Shown here: piece by piece, positions 18,197 to 26,567 of the stretch
Layout of the letters: the number at the start of each line of letters is the position of its first letter
Position numbering within the stretch: the first letter of the stretch is position 1
Origin: Polaromonas vacuolata
Lineage (GTDB): Bacteria > Pseudomonadota > Gammaproteobacteria > Burkholderiales > Burkholderiaceae_C
Direction: 5' to 3'
Length of the DNA stretch: 64,000 nt
Assembly: GCF_012584515.1 (NCBI RefSeq)
Contig: NZ_CP051461.1
Span: forward strand, 480,001 to 544,000
Position numbers and translations under genes: made by a program
Notes under the pieces: model-generated
Told to the model about the DNA's origin: nothing
The model's database searches: none
The model's input: the letters and a program-made list of their open reading frames with translations, nothing else

Positions 18197-21193
18197 TTAA
18201 ACGGTGTAAGTGATGTCAGTACCGCTGAAGGTTCCAGACAGACCGGTCAGGTTGATAACAACGTCGGTCGCAGCTTGGAAGCCCAGCGTTGCATCATTCA
18301 CAACCAAGTACGTGCCAGCAGCGGCACCATTAGCGAATGTATAAACTTGAGCAACTGTAGCTGTACCCGCCGCATTCGATGCTGTCAGCGTAGTGTAAGC
18401 AGCAAGGGCTGAGTACACGTCAGCAATAGTAGCCACTGAAGTGGTATTTGCTACAGCGGCTGCCATAGTCGCGGTAGCTGCAGTACCTGTATTGATGGTA
18501 ACGCCAGTCAACGTCGTATTCAAACCACCGCCTGACCCAGTAAAGTTGATCTTGTCAATACCGGCCACAAAGTCAGTGATTTTGTCAACGTTAGCACCTG
18601 TTGCACTGGTTGAAGTTGCAATCACCTCGTAGCGGACAATGTCCGCACCGGTACCCAGCGTAATAACGTCAGCACCAGCACCACCGGTGATGACGTCAAT
18701 ACCGGCACCACCGGTGATGACGTCAATACCGGCACCACCGGTGATTGTGTCAATACCAGAACCACCGACGATGGTATCGGCACCCGAACCACCTGTCAGC
18801 GTGCTGCCAATTGTCGAGCTACCCGTAATGGTGTTCGTTCCGGCTGTTTCAGTGATGCTGACAGCGGCCAATGCACTTCCGGCATTGATCGTGTCTCCAC
18901 CCAGCAAGCTACCCTTAAACGTTGATGCATATTGCAACGCACCGGCGGTATAACTAAAGCCGCCAGCCTTGGTAATGCCGCTTGCGTCGATTGAGGTAAG
19001 AGCAGTACCGGCGAAGGTCAGTGCCAAACCGCTGGTACCCGCGACGGTAAGTGTCGTCATCGCCGTATCCACAATCGTCAACGTATCAGCGTAACCAACC
19101 GGGGTAAGTGCCGTATCCGTCGTTGTGATGTTGATAATTTCTACGTTAGGCGTAGTCAGGCTCCCAAAAGCAGTAATACCTACCGCGATATTATTAAGGC
19201 CAACCTTCAGCACATCCGCAGATCCCGAACCAGTGGTACCCGATGTTGTGATACCCGTGTTTGCACCGGTAATGTTGATGGATTCACCTGAAGCCAGGTT
19301 GCTGATATTTGTAGTTTGTGCGGCACCGGTAATGTTGACAGTGTCGAAAGTACCAAAGCCCTTGCTGTTATATGTCGCGCTAGCGCCAATACCCGTCAGT
19401 GACAACTGCTCGAAACCTGTCACAGCAGCTTTAAATGCGGTCTGAACAGCACCCGCCGTGGACAAGGTTGCAGCGTCAGCGGCAGTCAGTGACAGAATGT
19501 CAGCAGCACCTGTTCCACCATTAATTGAGCCACCCAGGCCAAGAGCCGTCGTGCCCGTGGAAAGGATAACTGTATTGCCAGCCGCAATAGCATTTGACAC
19601 ACCTGCAACTGCTGCAATAGCTGTACCACCACCCAAAGAAATAGCCTTGGTGGTCGCACCTACAGTAACGATGTCGTTACCAGCACCACCGGTTACAGCC
19701 GTTCCAGTACCCAAGACAGTGGCAGTAAGAACACCCGTTGTGCCCGAGGTATCAATTAAGGTGAGAACAGCATAATCTGTTGCTGCATTCGTTGTGGCCG
19801 TCAGGGTCAACCCAGCAGTTCCGGTGACATTGACTGTCGTCAGAGCGTTGTTCGTCGTGAGGGCGACCGTAGCCAATTTCGAACCGCTAACATTCAAAGT
19901 CGTAGCCAAGACAGCCGCAATCGTAGCTGATGTGTTTGCTGCGCTGGAAGTGTAGTTAACAGTAGTCGCTTTGGCAGCCGTAAAGGTGCCCAGAGTAGCA
20001 ATACCGGTATTGTTGATCGACAGTGTCGTCGCAGTTGCATCTGTCAGACCGCCATGACCAACAGTACCAGCCGTATTGACGGTCAGCGCACGAGTACCAG
20101 CCGCCGCAGTTACTGTTGCCAAGCCAGCGTCGTTATTCAGAGTCACGCCAGTAATGCCATTGCCGGTAAGGGTGATAGCGCCAGTACTACCAGTAGCGGT
20201 AACATTCTTTAAGGTGTTGCCCGTGGAGGATGACGTAGTCGAGGTATCTGTAACAGCAACGGTGGTAAAGACACCCGTACCTGTTGCCGCAACCGTAACA
20301 TCTGTCGCGCTATTAAGCGTTACTGCTGCGGTTGCGGCAGTCATATTAGCAGCAAGACTTGCTTCGTTATATCCAAGTGACGTTACGCCTGTTCCAAAGG
20401 TCGTGTTTGTGATTGCAACCGCGCCAGTACCGCCACCAGTTGCAGTACGGCTTACAACAATATTTTCAAGATTTGACAAAGTTACAGCAGCAGGCAAAGC
20501 AAAATTAACAGCGGTTGTATCCGCATAATTGAATACATCAGCACCAGCAGCACCGTTGATATTGTCAAACGAAGTCAAGGTCGCATTCGTCGCATTGAAC
20601 GTGTCGTTGCCAGCAGTGCCAGTGAAGGTATCCACACCAGTAGTGAGCGTGAAAGTAGCACCAGCAGCACCAGCACCAGCAGTAATCTTAGCAGTAGCAG
20701 CAGTCACAGAAGCAGCAGTAGCATCCACACCCACCAAAATTGTCTGTGCACCAGCAACAGAGCCATTGCTCACGCCGTAGGCCAAAGCAACGGTACCTTT
20801 GTTATTGAACAAGCTCTGTGACAACAGGCCAGCAGCATCAGTACCTGTGTAGGTAGTAACTACTGCAATCATTTGTGAAATAACCGAACCTGGCGTAGCA
20901 CCAGTAGCGTTCAGCTTGGCAGTCCAGAAAGCCAGACCATCGGTGTCAGCAGTGCGGCCCAACACGTTGACGTAGAAACTAGCAATGGTTTCTTGATTGG
21001 TGTTGAACGAAGGGAAGAATGCGCGCGCAGGTGCGGTAGCGAACATGGTGTCAGCAACCGAAGACACCGAAGTGCCGTTGGCGAGCAAGTTGGTCCAAAA
21101 GCCCAGGCCATCGCCATCAGGTGCGCGGCCGAACAAGGCCACATATAGATTGGATACATCTACGCGGTTTTGCGAGGTAATAGAAACAGCCAT
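18197..21193 (-). CDS. S-layer-like secreted protein with DUF4214 and RTX repeats
   Basis: A 998-residue protein very rich in Thr, Ala, Gly and Val and apparently without cysteine. Two DUF4214 repeats open it (about 13-60 and 68-115: LYVALFGRAPDGDGLGFW and FYVNVLGRTADTDGLAFW), as in many proteins of surface layers. A long beta-rich, low-complexity body follows. A block of RTX nonapeptides lies at about 798-850 (GGSGADTIV, GGAGIDVIT and so on), which fold on calcium. The last about 150 residues end GTFSGTDITYTV, a hydrophobic tail like type I secretion signals. There is no N-terminal signal peptide. I infer export by the ABC-HlyD-TolC system at 39-45.6 kb and assembly on the cell surface. A large RTX adhesin is the main alternative. 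Confidence 0.88.
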   Translation of the reverse strand: MAVSITSQNRVDVSNLYVALFGRAPDGDGLGFWTNLLANGTSVSSVADTMFATAPARAFFPSFNTNQETIASFYVNVLGRTADTDGLAFWTAKLNATGATPGSVISQMIAVVTTYTGTDAAGLLSQSLFNNKGTVALAYGVSNGSVAGAQTILVGVDATAASVTAATAKITAGAGAAGATFTLTTGVDTFTGTAGNDTFNATNATLTSFDNINGAAGADVFNYADTTAVNFALPAAVTLSNLENIVVSRTATGGGTGAVAITNTTFGTGVTSLGYNEASLAANMTAATAAVTLNSATDVTVAATGTGVFTTVAVTDTSTTSSSTGNTLKNVTATGSTGAITLTGNGITGVTLNNDAGLATVTAAAGTRALTVNTAGTVGHGGLTDATATTLSINNTGIATLGTFTAAKATTVNYTSSAANTSATIAAVLATTLNVSGSKLATVALTTNNALTTVNVTGTAGLTLTATTNAATDYAVLTLIDTSGTTGVLTATVLGTGTAVTGGAGNDIVTVGATTKAISLGGGTAIAAVAGVSNAIAAGNTVILSTGTTALGLGGSINGGTGAADILSLTAADAATLSTAGAVQTAFKAAVTGFEQLSLTGIGASATYNSKGFGTFDTVNITGAAQTTNISNLASGESINITGANTGITTSGTTGSGSADVLKVGLNNIAVGITAFGSLTTPNVEIINITTTDTALTPVGYADTLTIVDTAMTTLTVAGTSGLALTFAGTALTSIDASGITKAGGFSYTAGALQYASTFKGSLLGGDTINAGSALAAVSITETAGTNTITGSSTIGSTLTGGSGADTIVGGSGIDTITGGAGIDVITGGAGIDVITGGAGADVITLGTGADIVRYEVIATSTSATGANVDKITDFVAGIDKINFTGSGGGLNTTLTGVTINTGTAATATMAAAVANTTSVATIADVYSALAAYTTLTASNAAGTATVAQVYTFANGAAAGTYLVVNDATLGFQAATDVVINLTGLSGTFSGTDITYTV
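18675..18760 (-). repeat. 27-bp tandem repeats coding RTX nonapeptides
   Basis: About three units of ccggcaccaccggtgatgac-gtcaata (27 bp, plus-strand reading) are identical or nearly so in DNA. Each encodes one nonapeptide of the GGAGIDVIT type. DNA-level identity shows recent slippage or gene conversion within the calcium-binding block. Confidence 0.8.
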
Positions 21194-21204
21194 TTGAATT
21201 TTCC

Positions 21205-21239
21205 TTTAAATGCATTTAAAAAACAGTTTTCGAAAACTG
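21205..21239 (-). promoter_or_regulatory. Two perfect palindromes in the leader of the S-layer-like gene
   Basis: tttaaatgcatttaaa (21205-21220) and cagttttcgaaaactg (21224-21239) are each perfect 16-base palindromes separated by three bases. Both lie between the putative transcription start (about 21272) and the start codon at 21193. The ribosome binding site aaagga touches the proximal palindrome. In RNA they could form short hairpins that protect the 5' end or control ribosome access. As DNA they could bind a dimeric regulator. Confidence 0.6.
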
Positions 21240-21278
21240 ACGAGCAAGCAGTGCAAGTGACTATCGAGTCGTGAGGGT

Positions 21279-21321
21279 AGTATGCATAAGGCGTTAATCT
21301 GAAAGTGTGACTTGCGTCACA
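21279..21321 (-). promoter_or_regulatory. Putative class II CRP-dependent promoter of the S-layer-like gene
   Basis: Reading the minus strand, TGTGA-CGCAAG-TCACA at 21321-21306 is a perfect consensus CRP palindrome centred at 21313.5. A -10-like hexamer CATACT, preceded directly by TATG, lies at 21284-21279. With a start near 21272 the site is centred at -41.5, exactly the class II position where bound CRP replaces the -35 contact. No good -35 hexamer is present. A Crp-type gene and an adenylate cyclase gene lie in the same locus. Confidence 0.65.
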
Positions 21322-21369
21322 AAGTACACAATTTAATCCAATTAACTAGGGATTTAGTGTCACTGGCTT

Positions 21370-22740
21370 TTAATTAAAGCGCTTAGCTAGTCCCAGCATC
21401 AGCATGCGGCCTTGCTGCTCGAACAAAGGCAAATTCGCCCGCTGCTGAAAAAACTCTAAATTGAGTCGGGCTTCCCAGTCGACGTTTAGGCTTTGGCGCA
21501 GGCCTAGGCTGAGGGTTTGGCGCTGCAGTTTGCGCTTGGCGTTGTCTTCTAGCAGCGGGCTGTAGCCGCTTTGGTCGGCTGTGGTGGCGATTTGCCAGCT
21601 TGCCTGCAGGCTTTGGCTGGGGCTTAGCATTTGCTCATAGCGCAGGGTTAATTCGGCGCTTTGGTTGTTGCCGCCGGGGCGGTCAGCTCTGGCTTGCTCA
21701 AAGCCGGTTTTAAGGTTGGCGCTAATGCTTTTGCTCCCGTCGCCGGGTAGTGGGCAGCTCAGGCCGGCGTTCAGGCTGTAGAGCGTGCCGCTTAGGCTGG
21801 GTACGCTCTGTTGGGCGCGCGTTGCTATCTCTGTGCCCAGTATGCGCTGGCAGCTGTGCCAAGGCTGGTTGCGCAGCACGGCCACGCGCAGACCGTTAAA
21901 CAGGGTCTGGCCGCCCAAGCGGTAGTGCTGGGCCAGCAGATTGACTTGCCAGTAATTGTTCGGTGCCACTGTGTTTGAGTCCGGCCCAGCGGCTTGTTGG
22001 TAGACCAAACCGGGTTGCAGGTCTAGGCTGTTAAAGCCAGTTTCATGGGTGTATAGCTTGTTGCGCAGCAGCAACACAGGGCTGAGATTGCCCGGCCCGA
22101 ATGCCCAGACTGGGCCACCCAATGTGGCGGCGAACAAAGAAAAGCTGTCGGCGCGTGGCAAAAAGGCTTTGTCCACATCAAACAATGTGCTGCCTGTGGG
22201 TAGGCTGAGCGGGATTTGCAAACGCGAAAGGCCGGTGTTGGCGTTGTTGTCATAGCCGGCGCTGAGCTGGATTTCCCCCTGCCAGCTGGACTTGGGCTGG
22301 CTGCGCTGATCGGTTTGAAGGTTTTGCGGGTTTTGCCAAAGGCTTTGCCATTGGTTTACTTGGTTTAGCAAAGCCGGCGTTAAGGGGAACTGGTTGCGCA
22401 AGTATTCCAAGTGCTCAACTGCAGCGGCGGCGTCGCCGCTGCGGTAGGTGGCTAGCGCTAGGTCTAGCCAAGCCCCGGCAAAACGCGGGTCTAGGCCAAC
22501 GACTCGCTCTAACGCTTGTCGTGCCAGGTCGGGTTGGTTGTTGGCTAAGGCGTTTAGGCCGAGTTGGTAGAGCTGGTCTGGGTCTTGGCTGGCGTTAATT
22601 TGCTGCGTAAGACTGGATATGTTGGTGCTTGACGGTGGCTTTGGGTTGCTTGAGTCTTGCGACCAAGCCACGCCAGAGCTCAGCAATAGCAGTGCGATTA
22701 GCCGTGACTTTAGACGCCAGGGCTTAAGACGGCGGATCAG
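21370..22740 (-). CDS. TPR protein with C-terminal outer-membrane barrel
   Basis: The mature part has TPR-like repeats (about 55-125 from this start, PDQLYQLGLNALANNQPDLARQALE and GAWLDLALATYRSGDAAAAVEHLE). About 290 residues with alternating hydrophobic strands follow (GEIQLSAGYDNNANT..., ending MLMLGLAKRFN), as in outer-membrane barrels. No ATG or GTG gives a proper N-terminus. Starting at a TTG (22686) cuts into a signal peptide. Reading from a CTG that overlaps the TGA of the FecR gene (22740) yields RRLKPWRLKSRLIALLLL-SSGVAWSQ, a complete Sec signal. I therefore propose translational coupling through CTGA, which is inference. The pairing with FecR suggests an envelope sensor or an assembly factor. 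Confidence 0.75.
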   Translation of the reverse strand: MIRRLKPWRLKSRLIALLLLSSGVAWSQDSSNPKPPSSTNISSLTQQINASQDPDQLYQLGLNALANNQPDLARQALERVVGLDPRFAGAWLDLALATYRSGDAAAAVEHLEYLRNQFPLTPALLNQVNQWQSLWQNPQNLQTDQRSQPKSSWQGEIQLSAGYDNNANTGLSRLQIPLSLPTGSTLFDVDKAFLPRADSFSLFAATLGGPVWAFGPGNLSPVLLLRNKLYTHETGFNSLDLQPGLVYQQAAGPDSNTVAPNNYWQVNLLAQHYRLGGQTLFNGLRVAVLRNQPWHSCQRILGTEIATRAQQSVPSLSGTLYSLNAGLSCPLPGDGSKSISANLKTGFEQARADRPGGNNQSAELTLRYEQMLSPSQSLQASWQIATTADQSGYSPLLEDNAKRKLQRQTLSLGLRQSLNVDWEARLNLEFFQQRANLPLFEQQGRMLMLGLAKRFN

Positions 22741-24101
22741 CGGCTCCAGCGCGTGGCACCGACCAGGTTTTGAGTGGGGCTCAAGCTGGCATCAAACAGA
22801 TAGCCGGCTTCGTTGGCGTTGTTACTCAGGACGCCAGCCAAATTCATATTTGAACGGCTAGGGTCAACCAGCAACAGGCCTTGGCTGTGTATGCTGCCTT
22901 GGGCATTGAGCGGGTGGGTAATGCCCTGTGCGGTGACATTGAGCTGGGTTGAGAACTGGCGCTTATTGAAGTCCAACTGCAAGTTGGTGTTGCCCAATTG
23001 AGCCGGGGCGAGGGTTTGCGTCTGGCCTGGTTGGGTGGTTTGCAAATAGGCTTCGCCGCCTTGGTAGTTCATGCCGATTACGCCGGTGCTGGGAAAAGCG
23101 TTGGAGTTGCTGGGGCGGACCAAACCGAATAAGGCGTTGCCGAAGGTGATCTCGCGGTCGTCGGTCAACACACTGACGACAGTCGGTGTGTTGGGCAGGG
23201 CGACGTTGCTCCAGCGGCCCCAAGCAATTTCTGGGCGGGTTGCGGGCGGCAGGGGTTGAATGGGTTGTGTTGGTTGAACCGGCTGCGCAGTGGAGGTACG
23301 CAGCACCTCGCTGGCTAGGGCGGTGGTTTGTGCTAGCTCGCGCTCAGACAGTACGTGGAGTTCTTCTGGGCGGGGCGGAGAAGCTTTATTCGGACCGTCC
23401 TTGCCGCTTTCGGGCACCACGATGGTAGGTAGGCCGCCTTGGGCGCGTACTTCCATATAGGCTTGGGGAATGCCGGCTGCTAGCTCACGCGTGAGCGGGC
23501 CGGTGCAGGGGGATAAGGTGCTGAGTAGGCAGCTTGGGCCAAAAGCACTCATAGTTACTGCGCCTTTTAATACCGAGACGCGGGTGGCGTCTGGCAGGGC
23601 TTGGACCACATAGTCGGTGCCGCGCAGACCTATGGCGGCGACGGGGGTGTTAAAGCGGTAGTGTTCGCGTGCGGCTTCGCCGGCCTTGCCGGAGATGGTG
23701 CGGGCAACACCGGATTCGAGCATCAAGCCGACGCGGTTGGCGCTGGGGTCTTGCGGGGCGTAGGTGTAAGACTGAATTTGTAGCTTGGCCATGGGCCGCA
23801 CGGCGATGAAGCCGTTGTCAATCATGCGTGCATGTATGTGGCCGTCTGGGCCGGTGAGCAGGCGGTCGCCTACTTTTAGGGTTTGGCCTTTGGTGAGGGG
23901 GGTGCTGCTGCCGTTGCGCTCTAGCCGGGTGTCGCCGACCTGAAAGGTGATGCTGCCTATGATGGGCGCTTCGGTGACCGCTTTTTGTGCGTTAGCTGTC
24001 TGCAAGCCAAGCAGGCCTAAGCAGAGGGTGCAAAAAAGTTGCTTGAACAGGGTTTTATATAGAGTGCGCATAGGTTTTAATCGATTTTTTAAGTTTATCA
24101 C
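22737..24101 (-). CDS. FecR-domain periplasmic protein
   Basis: A 454-residue secreted protein. A signal peptide ends near residue 38 (FCTLCLGLLGLQTANA), and MRTLYK eleven codons in may be the true start. The FecR domain spans about 45-185: GDTRLERNGSSTPLTKGQTLKVGDRLLTGPDG, then FNTPVAAIGLRGTDYVV, the family's signature block. A Pro-rich linker (about 275-290) and a beta-rich C-terminal domain of about 150 residues follow. This is not the short FecR of iron-uptake operons. Long FecR proteins of this kind often occur with CHASE2 cyclases and outer-membrane TPR proteins, and both are present in this locus. It is followed at once by the TPR-barrel gene. Confidence 0.87.
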   Translation of the reverse strand: MINLKNRLKPMRTLYKTLFKQLFCTLCLGLLGLQTANAQKAVTEAPIIGSITFQVGDTRLERNGSSTPLTKGQTLKVGDRLLTGPDGHIHARMIDNGFIAVRPMAKLQIQSYTYAPQDPSANRVGLMLESGVARTISGKAGEAAREHYRFNTPVAAIGLRGTDYVVQALPDATRVSVLKGAVTMSAFGPSCLLSTLSPCTGPLTRELAAGIPQAYMEVRAQGGLPTIVVPESGKDGPNKASPPRPEELHVLSERELAQTTALASEVLRTSTAQPVQPTQPIQPLPPATRPEIAWGRWSNVALPNTPTVVSVLTDDREITFGNALFGLVRPSNSNAFPSTGVIGMNYQGGEAYLQTTQPGQTQTLAPAQLGNTNLQLDFNKRQFSTQLNVTAQGITHPLNAQGSIHSQGLLLVDPSRSNMNLAGVLSNNANEAGYLFDASLSPTQNLVGATRWSR

Positions 24102-24131
24102 CCTTACTCAACATATCACTCAAGGCTTGAT

Positions 24132-25106
24132 TTAATGGGTTTTTCTAAACCGGTGCCGCAGTTTAAGCAGGGATTGCTCTACCAAGCGTTGGCTTAAGCA
24201 TGAAAGCGCCATGCTCAGGGCTAGAAAACCGGGCAGCTGGCTGCTGCTCACGCCTTGGGGGTAAAACGTCCAAATAATCAGAAAGTGATTCAAAAACACT
24301 CCGTAGGAGATGTCGCCAGCCAAGCCATCCCAGCGGGTGCGAGGGCGCGTGGCTAGGGCTTGCAATAGCAGCAGGCCAAAAATAAGGCCAAGCAGGGTTT
24401 CAAAGTTATACGGCTGACGCAGATTGCCGTTGATAAAGAGCAGGCCTATGGCCAACGTGGCCAGTGCGGCTACGCCTAGTGTCATGGCCTGTGCTTGGCG
24501 TTGCTGGCCTTGCTGATGCAGGCCTTGCAGCCAAGCGCCAAGTAAAAAAAACAGCAGTACGCCGGGCAGCAGACGGTAGCCAAACCAGTCGCTGTTGATG
24601 ATGCCGGCCAAGGCGGCTAGGTAGACGCTTAGGCTCAGCAAGCCAAAGGCCAGCAGGCGTTTGGGCCAGACCAGTAGCCAAGGGGCGAGCAGGTAAAACT
24701 GTACTTCTGCACCTAAAGACCAAGCCGGCGGGATGAGGGTGTAGCCATCGCTGCCGTTGTACATGTAGTAGTTGAGCGGGATGATTAGTAAGTTGTTCAC
24801 CAAGTCGCCCGCGCTAGGGGCGTGGCTAAGGAATTGGGTGTTAGCTTGGGTGAAGCCATACCAAGCCAGCGTGAGGCCGGCGTAGAACAGGTATTGCGGC
24901 AGCAAGCGAATGGCGCGGTCTAGGTAAAACGCCGGGGCTTGCGCGCCCTGGCTGTAATGGCGGCGGATAAGGCCGGCCATGACGTAGCCAGAAATCAGGT
25001 AAAAGCCAACCACCGCCATCACGCCGGGGTTTAGCCCGAACATGCGTAGATTGGTATGGCTGGCGGCAACCGCTAAGGCAAGCAAAAGGCGTAGCGTGCC
25101 TAGCAT
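24132..25106 (-). CDS. Acyltransferase 3 family membrane protein
   Basis: A 324-residue integral membrane protein with about ten hydrophobic segments. It opens LRLLLALAVAASHTNLRM, where the His aligns with the catalytic His region of OafA-type acyltransferases, and contains WSLGAEVQFYLLAPWLL, the other hallmark (the SLxxExxFY block). Such enzymes O-acetylate sugars of O-antigen or exopolysaccharide. It lacks the C-terminal SGNH domain, as do most. It is placed between the glycosyltransferases and the FecR gene, so a tailoring role on the polysaccharide made here is likely. Confidence 0.88.
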   Translation of the reverse strand: MLGTLRLLLALAVAASHTNLRMFGLNPGVMAVVGFYLISGYVMAGLIRRHYSQGAQAPAFYLDRAIRLLPQYLFYAGLTLAWYGFTQANTQFLSHAPSAGDLVNNLLIIPLNYYMYNGSDGYTLIPPAWSLGAEVQFYLLAPWLLVWPKRLLAFGLLSLSVYLAALAGIINSDWFGYRLLPGVLLFFLLGAWLQGLHQQGQQRQAQAMTLGVAALATLAIGLLFINGNLRQPYNFETLLGLIFGLLLLQALATRPRTRWDGLAGDISYGVFLNHFLIIWTFYPQGVSSSQLPGFLALSMALSCLSQRLVEQSLLKLRHRFRKTH

Positions 25107-25163
25107 GGAGAAAGTCCTGTGGTTGAGTCGGTGGCTTGGGCTAGAGAAGGCTGCTTTTGGCTG

Positions 25164-26567
25164 TTAACTCTGGCTTAATGCGCAGGCATGGCGATAAATG
25201 TCCGCGGCGGTTTGACGCCACGGGTGGGGCGAGTAGCCGGCGCTGATGGCGGCGTTGCGCTGGGCAATTTCTTCTGGGTGGGTAATGAAAAAGCGTAAAC
25301 GCTCTACCCACGCTGGCAAATCCCAGGGGTCTAGGTATTCGACCCATTGCTCACCGACTTCTGGCAGCGATGAGGTGTTGGCGCAGAGGCAAAATTTGCC
25401 GTAGGCCAGGCTCTCGGCAACTGGCAATCCCCAGCCTTCATACAAAGAGGGGTAGACCGTGAAACTGGCGTTCTGGTAGAGGTGGGCTAGCTCTATGTCG
25501 TTCACATGGTTCAGGGCGTGGATGCGGCCTTGGGTGCGCGGGTCTAGGGCTAGGTCGGCGTGCAACTCGCCAACGCCCCAGCCGGGCATGCCGACAAAAA
25601 TTAATTGCGGCAGCGCCAGTCCTTCTTCGGCCAGTCGGGTGTAGGCGCGGTAGAGAATTTCGTGGTTTTTGCGGCGCTCTATGGTCGAGACAAAGAGTAT
25701 GTAGGGCTCATTGGTGAAGCGGGAAATGCCTTCGCTGACAGGGCCGGTTTCGCCTTGACCCGGCAGGATGTCAGCGCCTAGGCGAATGACTTCGGTGCGC
25801 GGCTGAGGCACGCTCATATTGCCCAAAAAGCCAGTCAAGTCGCGCTGACTTGACTCTGAAATACACAAGATCAGGTCGGCGCACCAAGCGAGGTCGACAA
25901 AGTAATGGGCAAACTGGCGTGAGACGTCGGCCACACACAGGTGCGGCAGGCGAATAGGGATGATGTCGTAGCAAAACAAAAGCAGCTTGAGGTCTTGCGC
26001 TTTCTTAATGCGGTAGATCTGCGCCATGTCTTTGTAGTTCCAGTCAAGACCTAGCGAGATATAGGTGCTGCCGCGCGGGAGCTCAAAGAAGGTGTTGTCT
26101 TCGGCCGGCGTTTGAACGGCGGCATTGGATTTAAGTTTGCTGCGCACTCTGCGGGCTAGTTTTACCCATGTATGAATAATTGGTCTGGCCTTGAGCAACT
26201 GGCGATAGGCGCTGAGTCGCCAGGGGGCCGGTACAAAGGAGAGCAAGGACAAGGCTTTGCGGCGCAATCTTTCCTCTAAATTGGGCAAGGCTTGCTGCGC
26301 TGTTACGTGCTGTGCGGTGCTGTAGCTGTCGAGCCGGTCTAGGTGGGACTGAACGGCGCTGTGGGTGAGCTGCTTGAATTGCCCTTTTGAGCTGTCAAAG
26401 GCGACAAAGTGCAGATTGGGCGGCAACTCGCTTAGCAGCCAGCGACAGAGCTGCTGCTCTACTCTGACAATGCCGACAGCGGGACGCTGCCAGTGGATGA
26501 GCGTGGTGACGTCGACGCAGACGCTGGGGTTAGTTCCGGACATGAAGATAGGGGGTAGTTCGGTCAA
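25164..26567 (-). CDS. GT4 glycosyltransferase, WbpX-like
   Basis: A 467-residue GT-B enzyme. The N-terminal half contains SLGLDWNYKDMAQIYRIKK and LLLFCYDIIPIRLPHL, a pattern I associate with D-rhamnosyl/mannosyltransferases of A-band-like clusters. The C-terminal half has ILFVSTIERRKNHEILYRAY and the nucleotide-sugar motif YEGWGLPVAESLAYG with both glutamates. Its start overlaps the stop of the upstream glycosyltransferase by 4 bases (ATGA). Because gmd and rmd make GDP-D-rhamnose in this locus, that is the likely donor. The linkage cannot be told. Confidence 0.88.
   Translation of the reverse strand: MTELPPIFMSGTNPSVCVDVTTLIHWQRPAVGIVRVEQQLCRWLLSELPPNLHFVAFDSSKGQFKQLTHSAVQSHLDRLDSYSTAQHVTAQQALPNLEERLRRKALSLLSFVPAPWRLSAYRQLLKARPIIHTWVKLARRVRSKLKSNAAVQTPAEDNTFFELPRGSTYISLGLDWNYKDMAQIYRIKKAQDLKLLLFCYDIIPIRLPHLCVADVSRQFAHYFVDLAWCADLILCISESSQRDLTGFLGNMSVPQPRTEVIRLGADILPGQGETGPVSEGISRFTNEPYILFVSTIERRKNHEILYRAYTRLAEEGLALPQLIFVGMPGWGVGELHADLALDPRTQGRIHALNHVNDIELAHLYQNASFTVYPSLYEGWGLPVAESLAYGKFCLCANTSSLPEVGEQWVEYLDPWDLPAWVERLRFFITHPEEIAQRNAAISAGYSPHPWRQTAADIYRHACALSQS

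Noticed and set aside
18441..20780. Long plus-strand frames rich in Val, Pro and Ala opposite the S-layer-like gene
   Set aside because: They are the antisense of Thr/Ala/Gly-rich codons, which rarely make stops on the other strand. No start signals or domains.
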